Positions 44,020-58,600 of a stretch of DNA of 64,000 nt are shown piece by piece. Numbering within the stretch: the first letter of the stretch is position 1; each line of letters begins with the position of its first letter. The notes under the pieces are model-generated. The model ran no database searches, was not told the origin of the DNA, and saw only the letters and a program-made list of their open reading frames with translations. Position numbers and translations under genes: made by a program. Source of the stretch: Leptasterias polaris (Eukaryota; Echinodermata; Asteroidea; Forcipulatida; Asteriidae); the NCBI GenBank assembly GCA_037783415.1, contig JAZGTN010000051.1, positions 310,001 to 374,000 on the forward strand, read 5' to 3'.

Positions 44020-45305
44020 GGCTAGTTTTGTTTTAATTGACTCGTCTGGCAGACTTGTTGTTCCTCACTGTGTTAAAATGTACCGGTACGGTATTAAAAG
44101 AAACCCCACACTGATGATGACCAAAATATGACTGCACAAAGAATTGACTAACAACTCAAAACACTCTCCCAGCTGCCAAATATTTCATCTTCAATTAAAT
44201 GAGAATACAAGTTCTTGACAAACATAGATTGTGCAGCTAAATAAATAATGCTAACTGTCATGGGCAGACATTACAATGTTTTTCTTATATGAACGACCAA
44301 GTTCTGCCTTTCTTTGTTATTTGTTTTCGGGCGTTTTTATGTTTGCATTTGTATACATGCCCTGAAGGTCAACAAATCGTGCCCCATTATCACATTGCCA
44401 ATGGCATTCACGGACTTGATGATTTAGTATGAAATAGATGCAGCTTTTACAGGTATTATGTCAATATATACCACCTAGTTGGTGTAAATCAAAGGTCATC
44501 TTAAAATCAATCAGACAAAGTTCAAGTTAGTTTTTCTCTCCTATTGTTGAAGTCCATAAAGCCTCAAAAACAGCCCCTGGTTCTTTGAGTGCAACGTTTG
44601 GCCAGGCACCACGACCAGATTTTTTGGATTTTTTTTGGATTTTTTTTTACCGGCTACTACATCCATGAAAAGTCATCAGTCTTGCCAAGCCATGTAATCC
44701 TTTCATAAACATCACTAACATGTTGGTTCAGGGGCTCAGACCGATGTTTGCTGGGATGGGCTGACGCCCAACTGAAAACAGCCACAATTGTAGTTTTTAT
44801 AGGAAAAGTTGTTCGTTAAAACTTCAAGTTAAAATGTTTAAAAAAATAACAACCTCTCAGTACAAAGGAATAAGAAATAAGGGGGTACTCTTACAACATG
44901 ACTGTATTTGGGAAGAACGGAAGAAAACGTAAATAAACTAAATTTTCGTTATTTGGCTTTTACTAAAATTGTGTAAACCGAATTGACATACCAGTTATGT
45001 AAAAGTAGTATACAGCAAAATGTTGGAAATGGAGTTGCCTGCATTTTCCTGTAAATTTACAGGATTTTGTTTTACAGTTAGATCTGGTATAATAATTTCT
45101 CCTATCATCTGCTTGAGTGGAATGTGCCTGGTTGCTTGGCATCATGGAGGAGGTATAATTTGTCAGATCCCCACATATCATTAATTCCCCATTGCCATCG
45201 TTGGCTGATCATGACTTGCCCCAGGAAGAGTGATGGCTGTTGAATCCCCTTCATGTACTTTTGGGTGGTGGAAGGTTTGTAGCTTGGAGTCAGGTCTCTT
45301 GACTT
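44020..45305. other. Upstream region of gene B
   Basis: Presumed 5' UTR and promoter of gene B. No clear TATA box near the start; a (T)-rich run near 44620-44650. No other gene or transposon boundary recognised. Confidence 0.45.
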
Positions 45306-45307
45306 TA

Positions 45308-45625
45308 GCTGGTTATATACACTTGTTACAGTGACACTGGGGTGGGAGCTTGCAACCTTCATGTGGTCCACCCTAGCTGGTTATACAGTGACACTGGGGT
45401 GGGAGCTTGCAACCTTCATGTGGTCCACCCTAGCTGGTTATATACACTTGTTACAGTGACACTGGGGTGGGAGCTTGCAACCTTCATGTGTTCCACCCTA
45501 GCTGGTTATACAGTGACACTGGGGTGGGAGCTTGCAACCTTCATGTGGTCCACCCTAGCTGGTTATATACACTTGTTACAGTGACACTGGGGTGGGAGCT
45601 TGCAACCTTCATGTGGTCCAACTTT
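45308..45625. repeat. Alternating long/short minisatellite
   Basis: Five units of ACAGTGACACTGGGGTGGGA...CCACCCTAGCTGGTTATA. Alternate units carry an extra TATACACTTGTTAC block, so the array reads long-short-long-short-long: a higher-order repeat of about 142 bp. Confidence 0.9.
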
Positions 45626-45768
45626 TTCCGACTTATGCAATCAAATTGACAATGGGCCGAACCAGACAAATTACTCAAATTGTCTGTCTATAGTTTACCA
45701 GCGCCCTCTCATTGTGTGAACAGGGATTAAAAAGCTGAATATTGGGGAAAATAAAAGCGTTCTCTTTT

Positions 45769-45924
45769 ATAGACCTTATGCATTGACGTCACCAAGCCGC
45801 CATCTTAGAGGTAAACTGATGATGAAACAATGGAAACGCGCACAGGCCTGGCCAATGAACATCTTCCTTTTGACCTCTAGGTGAGGGCGCCCTATTCAAA
45901 TGACGTCATATGCATAAGGTCTAT
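45769..45924. mobile_element. Small MITE, ATAGACCTTATGCA ends
   Basis: 156 bp. ATAGACCTTATGCATTGACG at the left is mirrored by CGTCATATGCATAAGGTCTA(T) at the right. Non-coding, target duplication not clear. Confidence 0.8.
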
Positions 45925-45929
45925 TGTAG

Positions 45930-48900
45930 AAATATTTATGGTTGACTCATGAGTTTTTGAATTAAAACAGTTCATTAAAAAAAAACTGGTTCTGCTTTTT
46001 TATTTCGGGGGAATGAATTGAAATTGTATGCCAACGAAATAGTTTCGAGGGAATAAAATAATAATTCTATTTCGATGGAACGAGAACAATTATTTCGAGA
46101 GAAAAACAGAAAGAAACATTATATCAAGGAAACGAAACATTTTTAGGAAACAAAATAATATTTGGAGTGAATAAAATAATTTGATTTCTTTGCTTCCCCC
46201 TTTTTTGATTTGTCTTTTTGGGGGGATTTATATTATATGGTTTATTTCAAATATTATTTCGTTCTCGAAATAGTAGGTCGCTGGAGCAAAACAACATTTC
46301 AAAGGACTACCTCCCATGGAATCCATGCAGTAGTTTTGACCATTTTAATACAAAAGAAAGACAGTGCGATGATTCTTTGGGATTCAACATAGACTAAATT
46401 AGCAAAATAGGAATTTGAAAAACAAGTTTTTTTCACAACAAATTGCCATAAAATAGACTGCTGATTCAAATCTCGTAATGAGTATTATCGAACTGGAAAA
46501 ATGAATGATGGTCACGAACACGGGCAGGTAATAACACACAAAACAAATCAAATTCTGCAAAACAATTTTAATACACGAATATCTGTCAAAACTACAATTA
46601 ATTAGCTGCAACTCTTAATATAATTCATTTTATAAAGCCATGAGAGCAATCAATGAGTAAAATTAGTTTTTCATCTTAATGTCCACCCACCCCATGAAGG
46701 CAACAAGGGACAAAATCTGCATCATGGCGGTAAGTGTACTACTTGTTTAGTTATACCTCTCTCGGGCGTAGTACCTTTCAACATCAACGTTTGTCAACCT
46801 TACGATCTACTTACAAAACATTAAAGTTTGTGCTTTGTTAATCAATCAAAATTCAAATAGAATTATTTGCATGTAACTATTGCAAGTTCTTTTTGACCTA
46901 TAGCGAGTTCCTGTATTAATTTGCGTATTAGTAAACAAATTAGTAAACAAACCAGTGGCTTGTTTACTTTTGGTATAGCATTTTTACTAGCCGTTCCCGG
47001 GTGTTGCTACTTTTATTTAATAATTGGTATGGAACTGACGCAGTAGTATATGGATGCCCTCAATATACGGGCACATTCACTGATTGGAGTCAGAACGAAC
47101 CAATACCTCCTGAAACTGTCAACCGGAGAATTCGACATTTCTTAACTTTGAAAGGAGATAGAACGGGAGGGGGGGGGGGGGGGGGGGGGGCTACATTGAA
47201 GGCTTAAAAGAAACCAACCCGTTTTGTTTTCTGGTAGGCGTTCATTAATAAGTTGTTCCCATTCTTGCATGTTACTCTACAGGCTTATTACATTATTATA
47301 AAACAAGCATCCTACATAGTGAACCGTTGAACAAATCATTGACTAGTTTGCCACTCAGATATTCACTGGCCAAGCTGAAAGATTTCTGAGTACTAAGTAA
47401 CACGTTATAAAAAAGTTAAATTTAGTGGTTTTGTATTTTATGCACCACACTTTGAGATTTGCAATGCTATATGTGGCAGCAAACATGTTAACATGAATGG
47501 AAAACTGCACAAGGAATAAAAGACTATTAGACAGTTACTCTTCACTTTAATAAAACATGATGCATGACCCGACCACGTCTGGGAGACTGGCCTCTATGTT
47601 GATGTATTGCAGTTGTTAGTTTTGATAGCAAGCTCATTAATTCAAATCAATGCATTTTTTTCTAACTGTCTGCTACAGCATTAATTCAATTCAATTCAAT
47701 GCACATTTATTTTAAAACTAGCTTGTATAGTCTATATAACAAGAATACAAATCACAGCAAAGCCGCATATTCATAACTACCTAAATAACTATTATACAAA
47801 TAATGGATGCATGTGGGTGCAAAGTTGCAGCATATAATCACAAGATGAAATCTGGACTATTCCGTTTTAAGTATCATCAAAATGATTATGATTGCGAAAA
47901 CGATATGATTGCATCCACTAATTGTTTTATATAACTCACATATAGATCCTCGCAATTTGAAAATGTTTTACTCACAAAAAGTCAAACTAGACATGGAACT
48001 CGTCCACCCCTCACTCTGTCACACAACGTGGACGGCTCCATGTAGACACCAACCTTGTCCGCCGTGACACGACCTTGCTTCCTTTAGACAACGGGCGGGG
48101 AACGATTAGTTTGGAAACGACGCTCTATAAATCGTCACGGCAGTTTACTTGGTACAATAAATGATGACACGTGACGCGCAATCCACCAATCAAATGACAA
48201 TAATCTATGTGTGCGGAATATAATAGCCCTTTTATATACATTGTATATATTTAAGTTCATTTCGAAAAATTTAACACAAATCAAAACTTCAACAGTAAAA
48301 ACTTCACCCCAAAACTAAAAAGGAATATTAGGGTTCTTAGGCCTATAAGAGAAATTTAAAAAAAGAAAAGAAAAATGTTAGCGAAGTAAATAAAATTTGA
48401 CAATTTAAGTTAAACATTTCAAACTTTTCCAAAAGGTATGGTTCAAAGATGCAGGGCAATAACATTCAACAATACGAAAACATAGTTTGATTAAGATAGG
48501 CCTATAATTATTTAATATATCGGAACAAACAAACACCATTTACAATAGTTTTAAAATAAAACAGGGTTAAAACTTTTAATTGTTAACCAACCACCCACAT
48601 TTAGTACACAGATTCCATGACAAAGAAACAACATTTATAATGCATGAAATTGCAGTTTAGTGGTCATTGTACCCACCAACACACTTACATGATTGAGTAC
48701 TTACATGAGTACAGTTTTAGCTGAAACTGCACGAAATGTCAATAAAGGGTGCGTTTTCTTGACATTGCCCTTGTCAAAGACACGCGAGTCAGCCCCGGCA
48801 AGGACTATTCAACAAACGACAATGCGCCCTCTCAAGCGTAAATGTCAATGACAATGTCACCGTTTTTCAAATTTCCTTATATTCACCAAAATACTAACAT

Positions 48901-48950
48901 GAATATCACTTTTGGTAGCCTATCAGAATTGTTTATCAGTACATCCTAAC
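45930..48950. other. Intergenic region between genes B and C
   Basis: Holds a block of CGAAACGAAA-type words (46020-46180) related to those flanking the 23699-24396 element, a G run (47168-47190), and an ATTCA microsatellite (47683-47700) that may be the tail of a minus-strand retroelement. No gene recognised. Confidence 0.5.
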
Positions 48951-48956
48951 CAGGGT

Positions 48957-49184
48957 ATCCACCCTATATTTAGGTGGCGAGAGGTTTCGATACGGCGCGC
49001 TGCACATGGCATAAAAGCGAGACCGAGTGAAGGCTGACTTGACCAGAGTGACGTCATGAGGAACAGGACACGAGGACCGGTCCGGCAGCTAGTAAGCGAA
49101 CACAACAACAAAATAAATATTGAATGAAAGATTCACATAACACTCAGCCTGAGAAAATGTTCCACCTTAAATATAGGGTGGAAA
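48957..49184. mobile_element. Small MITE, TCCACCCTATATTTA ends
   Basis: TATCCACCCTATATTTAGGT at 48956 is mirrored by ACCTTAAATATAGGGTGGAA at 49164. 228 bp, non-coding, with an internal GC-rich segment. Confidence 0.65.
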
Positions 49185-49487
49185 AAAGTTGCCCCTAATT
49201 GTTGAGATAGAACCATAAGCTTTGTAGGACGTTTTATACAATTTTCGTCCAATATCTTAACAAAAGAAATTTCCAAACCATACTTACCCTGATAACAAAA
49301 CAGTTACACTAACATAACTATTTCGGCATTACGCCAACCTACCACCTCTTCCCATAACACAAAACGATAGTTGCTAAAACTATAGGACTTTCTTATACGT
49401 TGAAGAAGCCCCACCACCAGAATATTGAATTCGTGTATCGCACAAAACACCCTTCATCTCCATGTAGGCCTATGTTCGACTTGTTGT

Positions 49488-49610
49488 TTACAACTTGGTA
49501 TCGTACTCTATTTCTGTTGAATATGCCGGTGGAAGGTCTTGTGTGTTTGGGTTTACGTCACTCACTGGTTTAGTCTCCAACCCATTCTCAGCGTTTACGA
49601 CAACTCCCTC
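49488..49610 (-). CDS. SLC5A8-like: Gene C exon 15 (terminal)
   Basis: 123 bp including TAA 49490-49488; [20 protein letters not shown]..., then [20 protein letters not shown] fits a WW-domain (Nedd4-type) ligand and T-K-L a class I PDZ ligand. Preceded by a 4.6-kb intron, so assignment rests on phase, acceptor and position. Confidence 0.75.
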   Translation of the reverse strand, partial: EGVVVNAENGLETKPVSDVNPNTQDLPPAYSTEIEYDTKL

Positions 49611-52600
49611 CTGATCAAAGACAAAAAACCCGCATAGGATATTTAAACTTTTACTTTGAAAAATTTGCAATGGTATTTGGAGCAGGATTACTCTAAACTG
49701 GTTGACCCTCTTAACAATATTTTGTATAACTCACTATTTCCATTTGCCCAGTTTCCGGACATCGGCGTATTAATTGACCTGACCCTTTCGCCGTTCGATA
49801 ACAGTGACCGAAACTAATGAGAATGTTTTGGCTAGTGGATCCATCTATAAAACAAGATGGTTTTTCCCCAAGCTTCAATTGCCTAAGTCCGAGCACGGTC
49901 TTTTACAATGTACACAAACGTGATCGGTACACAAAGCTCAATGATTTCACGAGTCACGATTTTTCACTTGCTTCTGATTGGCTGCCACGGTACAAACTTC
50001 ATTTAGAACAAAGCGCTTGTATAATAGCCTACAGTTCCTGACGTCAAAAATCTTATAATTCATATTTTTCGTTGAACAAAGTTAAAACAAAAGTATTATT
50101 TCAAGGGAATGAAATAAACAAAATCATTTCTTGGTCCCGTTCGGGGCTCCGTACACTACAAGTTCCTGTTAAAGACGAGCTCAATTTACATTCAATGTAC
50201 AGTCTGTTCACTTTGGGAATCGTGTGTATTAACCTTCTTTACACAGAGTTGCGTATTGAGAGACTTGCGACATAGAGAGACCAGTTTTCTTCGGTCCCGT
50301 AGTTGCTGGACGCCAATTTCGGTCCAAATGCAGCACAGCCCAATGGGCAGACTAGTCTGGCACCCTGTATTCGCCTTAGCGTTTTTTTGGACTGAAAATG
50401 GCTTCTAATCGCAAGTTGTCGCATCTCTCTCAACGGCTCTGTCTCTGCACATACAATTGTGCCACCAAGTGTTATTGACAATTTAGATGTGACTCGAAAG
50501 AACACATCAAATATAATAGGCTACAGACCCGTGTATCAGCTGACGGGGTTCAATGGTGTTATAGTTTAGTTATGAAAACAGGTTACAATCACAATGAGTA
50601 TATGAAGTGCTTTCACTGTTAGTGTTGGTTAATAATTCTTACGTATGCAAGAAATGTGCGAGTAAAGCAAGATTATTGGGTGCAGATCTATAGTGTGGAT
50701 GATAAGTTTCAAGTTAGAAGGAAAGTGATGCACAAAAATATATACTGTACAGTGAAGCATAAACTTGAATCAAAATATGTAAGAGATCATCAGTAACAAA
50801 TTATTGGACTATGGGATAAACTTATGCCGACTATACTATGTCAATCAGGTGTTTTGAACAACCATTGCTGTTTGCTCATTTGTTGCGTTTTCTGGGAACA
50901 TATCGGTGTATTTCATTTTACTATACTTTTTTTTTAAAACAATGACACACTTTAACTGTTCAAAGGAAAGACCTTCGGACCAAAAATAGGTTAAGAGTCC
51001 TGAGCATGCTCATGAGTTCAGTTATTTCTTAGATCAATAGGATTTTCCCAGTAAGTCTGCCATAATTAAAGTCAAACCCGACAAAGACCGATCTGAGCTC
51101 TACAGCTTCTATAATGAGTGAAAGGTAATACTTTAAATTTGATATCCTAACTATTACGTATGACAAGTCGTAGAACTTGATTCTTAGAATTGTGGAGGCC
51201 TAAAGAGTCAGTGGAAAGCTTTGTAATAGTTAATCATATTTTCAGAGCCAATACATTCTAATCTCATGGGATAACCCCCAAACCTCAAATCTCAAAGAAA
51301 ATGATACCCAACAGTAGAAACAAATAAACTCTGTTATCTGAAAGCTTGTTTTTCGAGATCGGTGTTTATCCTAAGATCGGTTAAGGAAGATGAAGGGAAC
51401 GCATATTTAATTTTCGTCTTTGAAAAGTATGAATAAATAAATACTAATTTATTGACCATCATTCGTAACAGAAACACCGTTATTTGCACAAGAGACTTGT
51501 TCTGAAAAAAAACAAAAAAAAAACATACACAGTTTTTGCTTTTTATTTGGCAAATCGAAACTAAATTGTGAACTTTACAAATTCATTGAAATACATTAAT
51601 TTAACTGATATTCGTAGTTTCTCTTTCTCAAACGATCAGGTATAGTTTGATGAAAATGTGCACAGCGTTGCATACAGCTGAATGACTGGAGTGAAAGGAC
51701 TCTTATCTATACATCGATCAGGTATTATACTAAGTTTATCATAATTTACCCTTACGTGAAAGTAGACAAAACCAACATAGAATAGAAATACGTTACTGTA
51801 TTAAAATAGTTGAGATAACTTAGTTTTATAACACACCCAAATCAAGTAAGAAATAAAGCAATGTTTTAAAAATGTTAGTCACACTATTCGACATTATTTA
51901 CTACAACGAGCACTTTTTGTAATGAACAATAGACCATTTTTACACTCAGCGCTCGGTAAACGTCACAGACCTTTTTCTTTATGATCACAAGCCCCGGGTA
52001 GCAAAAGTTTGCCAGCAACGGTAGAAAGTGGCAGTTTTTTTCAAGCAGGTAGAAACCAGACTTTAAGCTAAACTGACTGAAATCAACCTGTATGCCGGTT
52101 GCTGTGAGAACTGCTTCATTTACACCTCTGCAACCGATTTTCTGTAGAATTAGTTAGACAAATTTGTTGGTTTTTGTAGTCAAAAAATAATGTCTAACCA
52201 GGAATGTTTCGCGAGGGTTAGATAATAAACGTTATCTAAGCTGGGTGACCGCAATCATTCCCATTCGGCCGTGCAATAAGTCTATTGTACATACATGTAT
52301 AATCAGGGGGGGGGGGGGGAGCGGTTCTGATACACGCTGGAACAAAAAATAACTTGAATCTTCATCAATCCCTCAACTGAAGCAAAAACGCCGTCAAGCA
52401 CAAAACAATCAACAATTACAAGAATGTCAATTAGTCGTCGCAATCCCAACAATAGGGGAGTTGACTCACCTGTAGGAATTTCTTCATTCTCATCTCTGCA
52501 ACCGATGTATTTAGCAAATTTCAGAAAATTATGTTCAAAACTACCACTCTTCGCAATGTGGTTGAAATTAAAAAGTAGTGCCATTACTAATTTAACTTCT

Positions 52601-55600
52601 TGCAATTACACAACAACACGATTTCCTTGTCGGTGTTTCCCTTATTTTTATGGGAATAACTACAAATAAAATAAGACACGTTTTGAAAAAATTGCCTCGC
52701 TTTCGAATGTTCAAGAATTGTTCTGAAATTAACGACACAGCTCCCAGCGCTTTAATGGGTTATTTCCATATACAGTGCGTGGATTTGTTGGCTACAACAA
52801 GGTGTGGTTATTACATTGCAGTCATTTTAGAGTGATTTTTGTTGTTTGTTCCAGTATGTACCCGATCACCGGAAATGCTACACTGACGACCATGTATATT
52901 ATCATATGGTTGGGGTTGTAGGGACAGAGGTATAGTTCAACTTACAATAACTCAAACGGCCCGTTCAAAGTCAGGATCGTCAGACACTGGGCCCAGTTTA
53001 TAACTTGTAAACTATAAGGAGCAAATTTGAATGTACAACTTTTAGTCAGCACAACAACAACAACAACAACGACAACGACAGCGACAGCGATAGCGACAGT
53101 GACAGCGACAGCGACAGCGACAGCGACAACGACAACGACAACAACAACAAAAACAACAAGACTAAAATAATTATACAGTTTCATAACTTCATGCTGACAA
53201 ATAACAAAATAATAATAATAAACAACAGAGTATGCATGATACAAAAGTGAGAAGTGATTTAGCAGGGGTAGGATGATTCCACACTTAAAACTCAAGTTAA
53301 GTTACAGACCTGATACATTTGAATCTTTTTCCTTTAGTTCTTCCAATAAAAACACATCGTGCAATCAACTTGAGACAATTTGAACAAATGAGGTAATTAT
53401 GGTGTTACGTTGTGTCGGGGATTTATTTTTTCCGGAAAATGTTTTTGAAAAAACCAAAAAACTACACACAAAAAACCCACCCCATATTGACCGAAATAAG
53501 AAAGTGAATGTTGGGAACGCTTTTATAAGAAATACACTTTTAGAATGAAGAGTCGCTCATTTGTTCTTCTTAACCATAGTGTTATAAGTCTGGGCAAACA
53601 AAACTGGAGTTCAGGTGGAACTATTTGACAGCCACCCCTTTTCCACGTCACTTTTTAGTAAAGCAAGTAGTGATAGGCATTTGCAAGCAGCTTTTAGCAT
53701 TTCAAACAATAATGATTCTAGTACATGGTGTGGATGAATTGCTGAAACATAATGCGTGTCATGGTTGTGTAACATGGCCTAAAAAACAAAAACAAAAATT
53801 ACTGCTTTTAATCACTCATCAACGAAAGCTGATTTTCGAGAGCAGTTATTGCTATTTTAAAGAGCAGACATTTAAAATATTCGAGGGCAGTAGCCTCATT
53901 TCTATTTCAAGAGCATTTATTTTTATTTTCAGGAGCAGTTGTTTTTTATGTTCAAGAAGAGCAGTTAATTTTGTTTTTATCAAATTGATCTCAAAGGTGA
54001 TCTGGAATCAGGTGCACTTCGAGCTGTCTCTTAAACATATAGTTAAGGACACAGATTCCTAGGTAATTCTGCAAAACTGTAATTTCTGGGCAGTGCAATT
54101 ATAGCCCACTATGTATCTTTATTCTGGAGTTTTCAAAATTGTGTATTCGGCTCCCTATAAATAATTTGTGTGGAGAAATTCTTGTTCATGCATGTTCATG
54201 TGTGTTGGAAGAATATTGGTGGAGGAAATCTAAACAGAAATATGTTTTACCTTTTCAGCATCATCTGATTTGACCCTCTCCACCCCACATCGGAGTGGGG
54301 CTTTCCATTTTTCAGGCAGACAACAGTACATGGCATCAACCACTGGACATAACAAACGGGGGTCAACCTCGGAAGGTTCGGTATATCCTGCATAGATTAA
54401 AGAATCAATCAAAAGTTGTCATCATTGCAGCAACGAAGAGTCAGTTCCTGCCACAGAAGTATCTGTGTTATTAGCTGTTCCGACCTTCCAGTCGGAACAG
54501 CTATTGTAATCGTCGAGATTTGTATTATATGATAATCAGCAAAATCCCATTGGCTTAACTACAGTGAATTTTTCGAACGCCATATCTCATTTTTAGGAGA
54601 ACAAAACACAAGGCAATTTGTTTACCATTTGGAAGCTGAAGGCTTGACTTAGTTTTTAAAATGTTGCTAGATTAAAATCTCTACTTAATTAACCACGTTT
54701 AAACGAGGTGAATATTTAATTATCCAACCTTGTTCGCATCATATCTCTAGAAGTACACATCCGATCCTTAAACTGTTTTCAGTTATGGACTTGTATTGTA
54801 GATATTAATTCTGGCCTAACATTCTCCGTCACGTCATCATGACGTCACTTTTTTGCACATTTATATCTGTGTACAAACCGCATTGCGCTATAAGTGTAAC
54901 CAATTTTAAAACTATATTTTCAAAATAAGTTAATTGTTAGTTTCCTGATCTACATAAAGTGTTTTGAAAAGTAAAATACTACATGTATAATAAGTGATGT
55001 TCCAAGCCCCAAAAAATAATCAAAGGACCGCTCTAATTAGCCATAATTAATTATTAATTGGTCCTGGCACCATGGCTACAACGCCGTACTTTTTTGATTA
55101 GGTCCAGTCAACTTCACTTCCTGAATTGAACTGGAATATGGTTCGCGCACTGAGTAAAGCCTGTCGAGAATGGGACTTAATCAGGTCGCCCAGAATTAAT
55201 TATTACATGTTACAGACAAACATTCTTAATTAATTATCCACGTGACAGCGGTGTGAATACTTAATTAGCCAAAATTGTGTCAATCATATCTCAATAAGTA
55301 TACATCCGGTCCTCAAACTTTGTTTAGTTATGGACTTGTCTTGTAGTGTAGTACACGTGACGTCATCATGACGTCCCTTTTAGCGGTTTTCTATCTGTGT
55401 TCTTGTACAATTTGCATGGCGCTATCAGTGTAAATATTTTGCTGGTTAAAAACACAATATCTTTCAAAACAATTAAATGGGAATAAGTTGCATAATCATC
55501 GTGTTCTTTATCAAATTTGTTAGTACGAAAAACATAATTTTTTACTGTGACGTCACCAGGTGTCAAATTACGGTAATTCAAAGTTTATTACTCAAAAAAT

Positions 55601-58600
55601 CATATCTCCCGAACCACAAGTCATAAAATTGTAATGTTTGTTTTGTATGGTAGCTTTCAAAAGTTTCGAAATTTTCTTAACCAAGATGACCCCACTTTGA
55701 CCTTTACTTCCGGTCCAAACAGGAAGTTCAAACATTGAAAAAATCATATCTCCCGAGCCAAATGTCATAAAATCGTAATGTTTGTTGTATTGTAGCTTGC
55801 AACACTGTCGACATTCAAAGCGATGACCTTGCTTTGACCTTTATTTCCGGTCTAAACAGGAAGCTCAAAACTTTAGATAATCATATCTCCTGAACCACAT
55901 GTCATAAAGTTGTAATGTTTGTGTTGTATTGTAGCTTGCAGCACTTGCGACATTTTATTCAAAAAGATGACCTTACTTTGACCTTTACTTCAGGTCTAAA
56001 CAGGAAGTTCAAAAATTGAGATAATCATATCTCCTGAACCACATGTCATAAGGTTGTATTGTTTGTGATTTCTTGTAGCTTAGAAAGCTCGAAATTTAGA
56101 AAATTACCGGAACAGCTCTGTGATTGTTAGTTACAATCACTATCTCTAGTTATGCTTGGTTTTTTTACCTGTAAATTGTTTGTTACTTGTCCTTTATGGA
56201 GCTCCATAGTATCTAATTCTATGTCACGGTTTAGAAGTGTTTCAATTGAGACAATTAACTGGTTGTGAAATTGTCTTGCCACAGTGTGTGTGTGTAAGAG
56301 GAATTAACAACTTTGATGTAAGTGTGAAAAGGGGAACAAGAAGAAACATTTTGCTTACCAGTTGCAAAGCTTCCAATCAGGCCGGTAATAATTACTGTGA
56401 GCCACGCGATGGCACTATACCACGCATAGGAAACGGAATACAACCCAGCAATGGCTGGCCTGTATGCAAAGTAAGGAACAAGAGTGTCAAACTCACAACA
56501 ATTTGCAGCAAATAAATATTTACATTTAATTTTGAAAATTACGTGATGAGTTTGTTGGAGAGAATGAGTAAGTTAAGTTATGTTTCCAGAAAGCAGGATT
56601 GATCTAGAGGTCCTTATTGACCTTTGACTTTATTTCGGCCAGTAATATTCCTCAGCGAGCTTCAAAGTTGAAAGTTATGCAACTATGCAACAGTCTTTAA
56701 TCTATCCTTTAAAGATTTTCTTTAACTGTAATTTACAGTAGTCATGATAAATTTAGTTTAATGATAAATTTCAAAAAGGTATTTTTTAGTTAAAGGCATT
56801 GGTTAGAACTGTCACTTCTTCAGCTTCAAATCTCATTCCCAATATATGTCACGCCGAAAAAGCATAATTTCTGATCAACGTCGATCGGTGTTTTGCATCA
56901 ATCAATCATTCTTTTGAACCAATCAATCGGTCGTTTGAATCGATTAATAACATAAGAGATGAAAGAGAACGAAGCCAGTCATCAATCATATCCTCATCTA
57001 GGGTGGCTTGGTAGTCATCACACACATTCTGTGAGAGATTTATTTAACAGATCTGTTTTATTTCTTTTCTGTATGGTTATGTTTGAATAAACATCTAATT
57101 TAGGGTACTTAGATGCGGAGCTTCACGGCAAGCCTGTCCGGCGTCTATCTATCTAAATCTGCACAGGTTCCCTATTTTTACATGGACATCTATACATACT
57201 GGTAAATAAGCAAACCTAAACAAGCTACACACGTTCCATTTGCCATACTACCTCTCTGTTGGTTCCATTGAGGGAGCTAGAGATGTCATCATCATGGTCT
57301 CATTCATCATCATGGTATCATTCATCATCATGGTCTCATTCATCATCATGGTCTCATTCATCATCATGGTCTCATCGGTGCAATTGTCAAAGGCTGTGAG
57401 GCCGGGAGTGATTACAATTGGTTTGTATATTTGCGCACCAATCCCAATCCAGAAGGACAATGCCAAGCCACAGATCAGTCCAAATAAAGCACCCTACATT
57501 TTTAAGAGAAAACAAGAAGTAATGTTTGATTATATTTATTAATGAAACTGCCTTTAGCCTTTAATTCGAAATATTGTGAACTACATTATTGAATAAAAAC
57601 ACAAGTGGTTAGACTTCTGCTCTAGCAATACAAAGGTCGTGCGTTCGAATCCCACCTAGGTTAAATTTGCGTTGATTTTTTTTCACAGAACTTGGGAAAA
57701 TTACTGAGTATACAGGGCTTAATGAACATCGATGTAAGGGTAAACACTAAAATAAATGTTTAACTATTGCTGTTCATCGTTTAGTGTACAGCTATAGGCG
57801 TTTGCTTACTTCATTAAAGTTGCCTTAATGCCCACCCGAAGTTCAATAGAAAAAAACAAAAAACGAAAAGCTTCCGCATAAAAATTACTTCAGGACAAAT
57901 TGAACAAGAACTTTCACAAAGCGTGCTCTGGTCACTGTCGCTGACATACTTCACACTTTACAAGCAACATTCCATCAAAATTACGGCAATCTTATCCTGA
58001 TTACCCAACATATGGCTGTACATGTTTTCCCCCCTTCCTGGCCAATTCCGTAAGCTCAAACTTCCGCAACACCCGCTGTTTTCCCCTCTTTATTTCTCCC
58101 ATGCAAAATTCCTAATCTCTCCTTGCTTTAAAAAAATCTTATTGTTACCTTAGAATTGGCCCAAGGGAAGAATATTCCTAAGCTAAAGAGCCCAAGTAGC
58201 GGTCCTCCAATCATTCCAAAGATGCTTAGAGCTGCCTGCATACACAATTAGACAAAATAAATAAAATCAAAGCATATCATGTGGTTCAAATAACATTTTG
58301 ATTAATTATTGTACTCGTATGCACAAACAACCAATGGTGAGAGATACATTTATGCAGTGCTACATTTTCTGAAATTTTAGTTTTTAAAATTTTAAAATTT
58401 ACTTAGTACGGTGTTGCTTTAGGTTACAAACAATCCTAATGTTTGTTTTCTGTCTCAGAGAAAATATGTTTGAATCCTACCCTTTTTATGTGATCAATTA
58501 AGTACCATAGAGGATTAAAAAAAAATACCAATCGTGTAGCATCCTTTCAGACTTCTCTTTAACATGAAGACAGATACCCATGTAAGCCAACCCTCCTTGA

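Noticed and set aside
46700..46750. ATGGCGGTAAGTG as a start-plus-donor first exon
   Set aside because: A three-codon exon cannot be supported without a partner exon or transcript.
52479..52504. Possible 24-26-bp micro-exon of gene C with a GTGAGT donor
   Set aside because: The acceptor is ambiguous, the two possible lengths give different frames, paralogues lack it, and a similar sequence without a donor lies at 52110.
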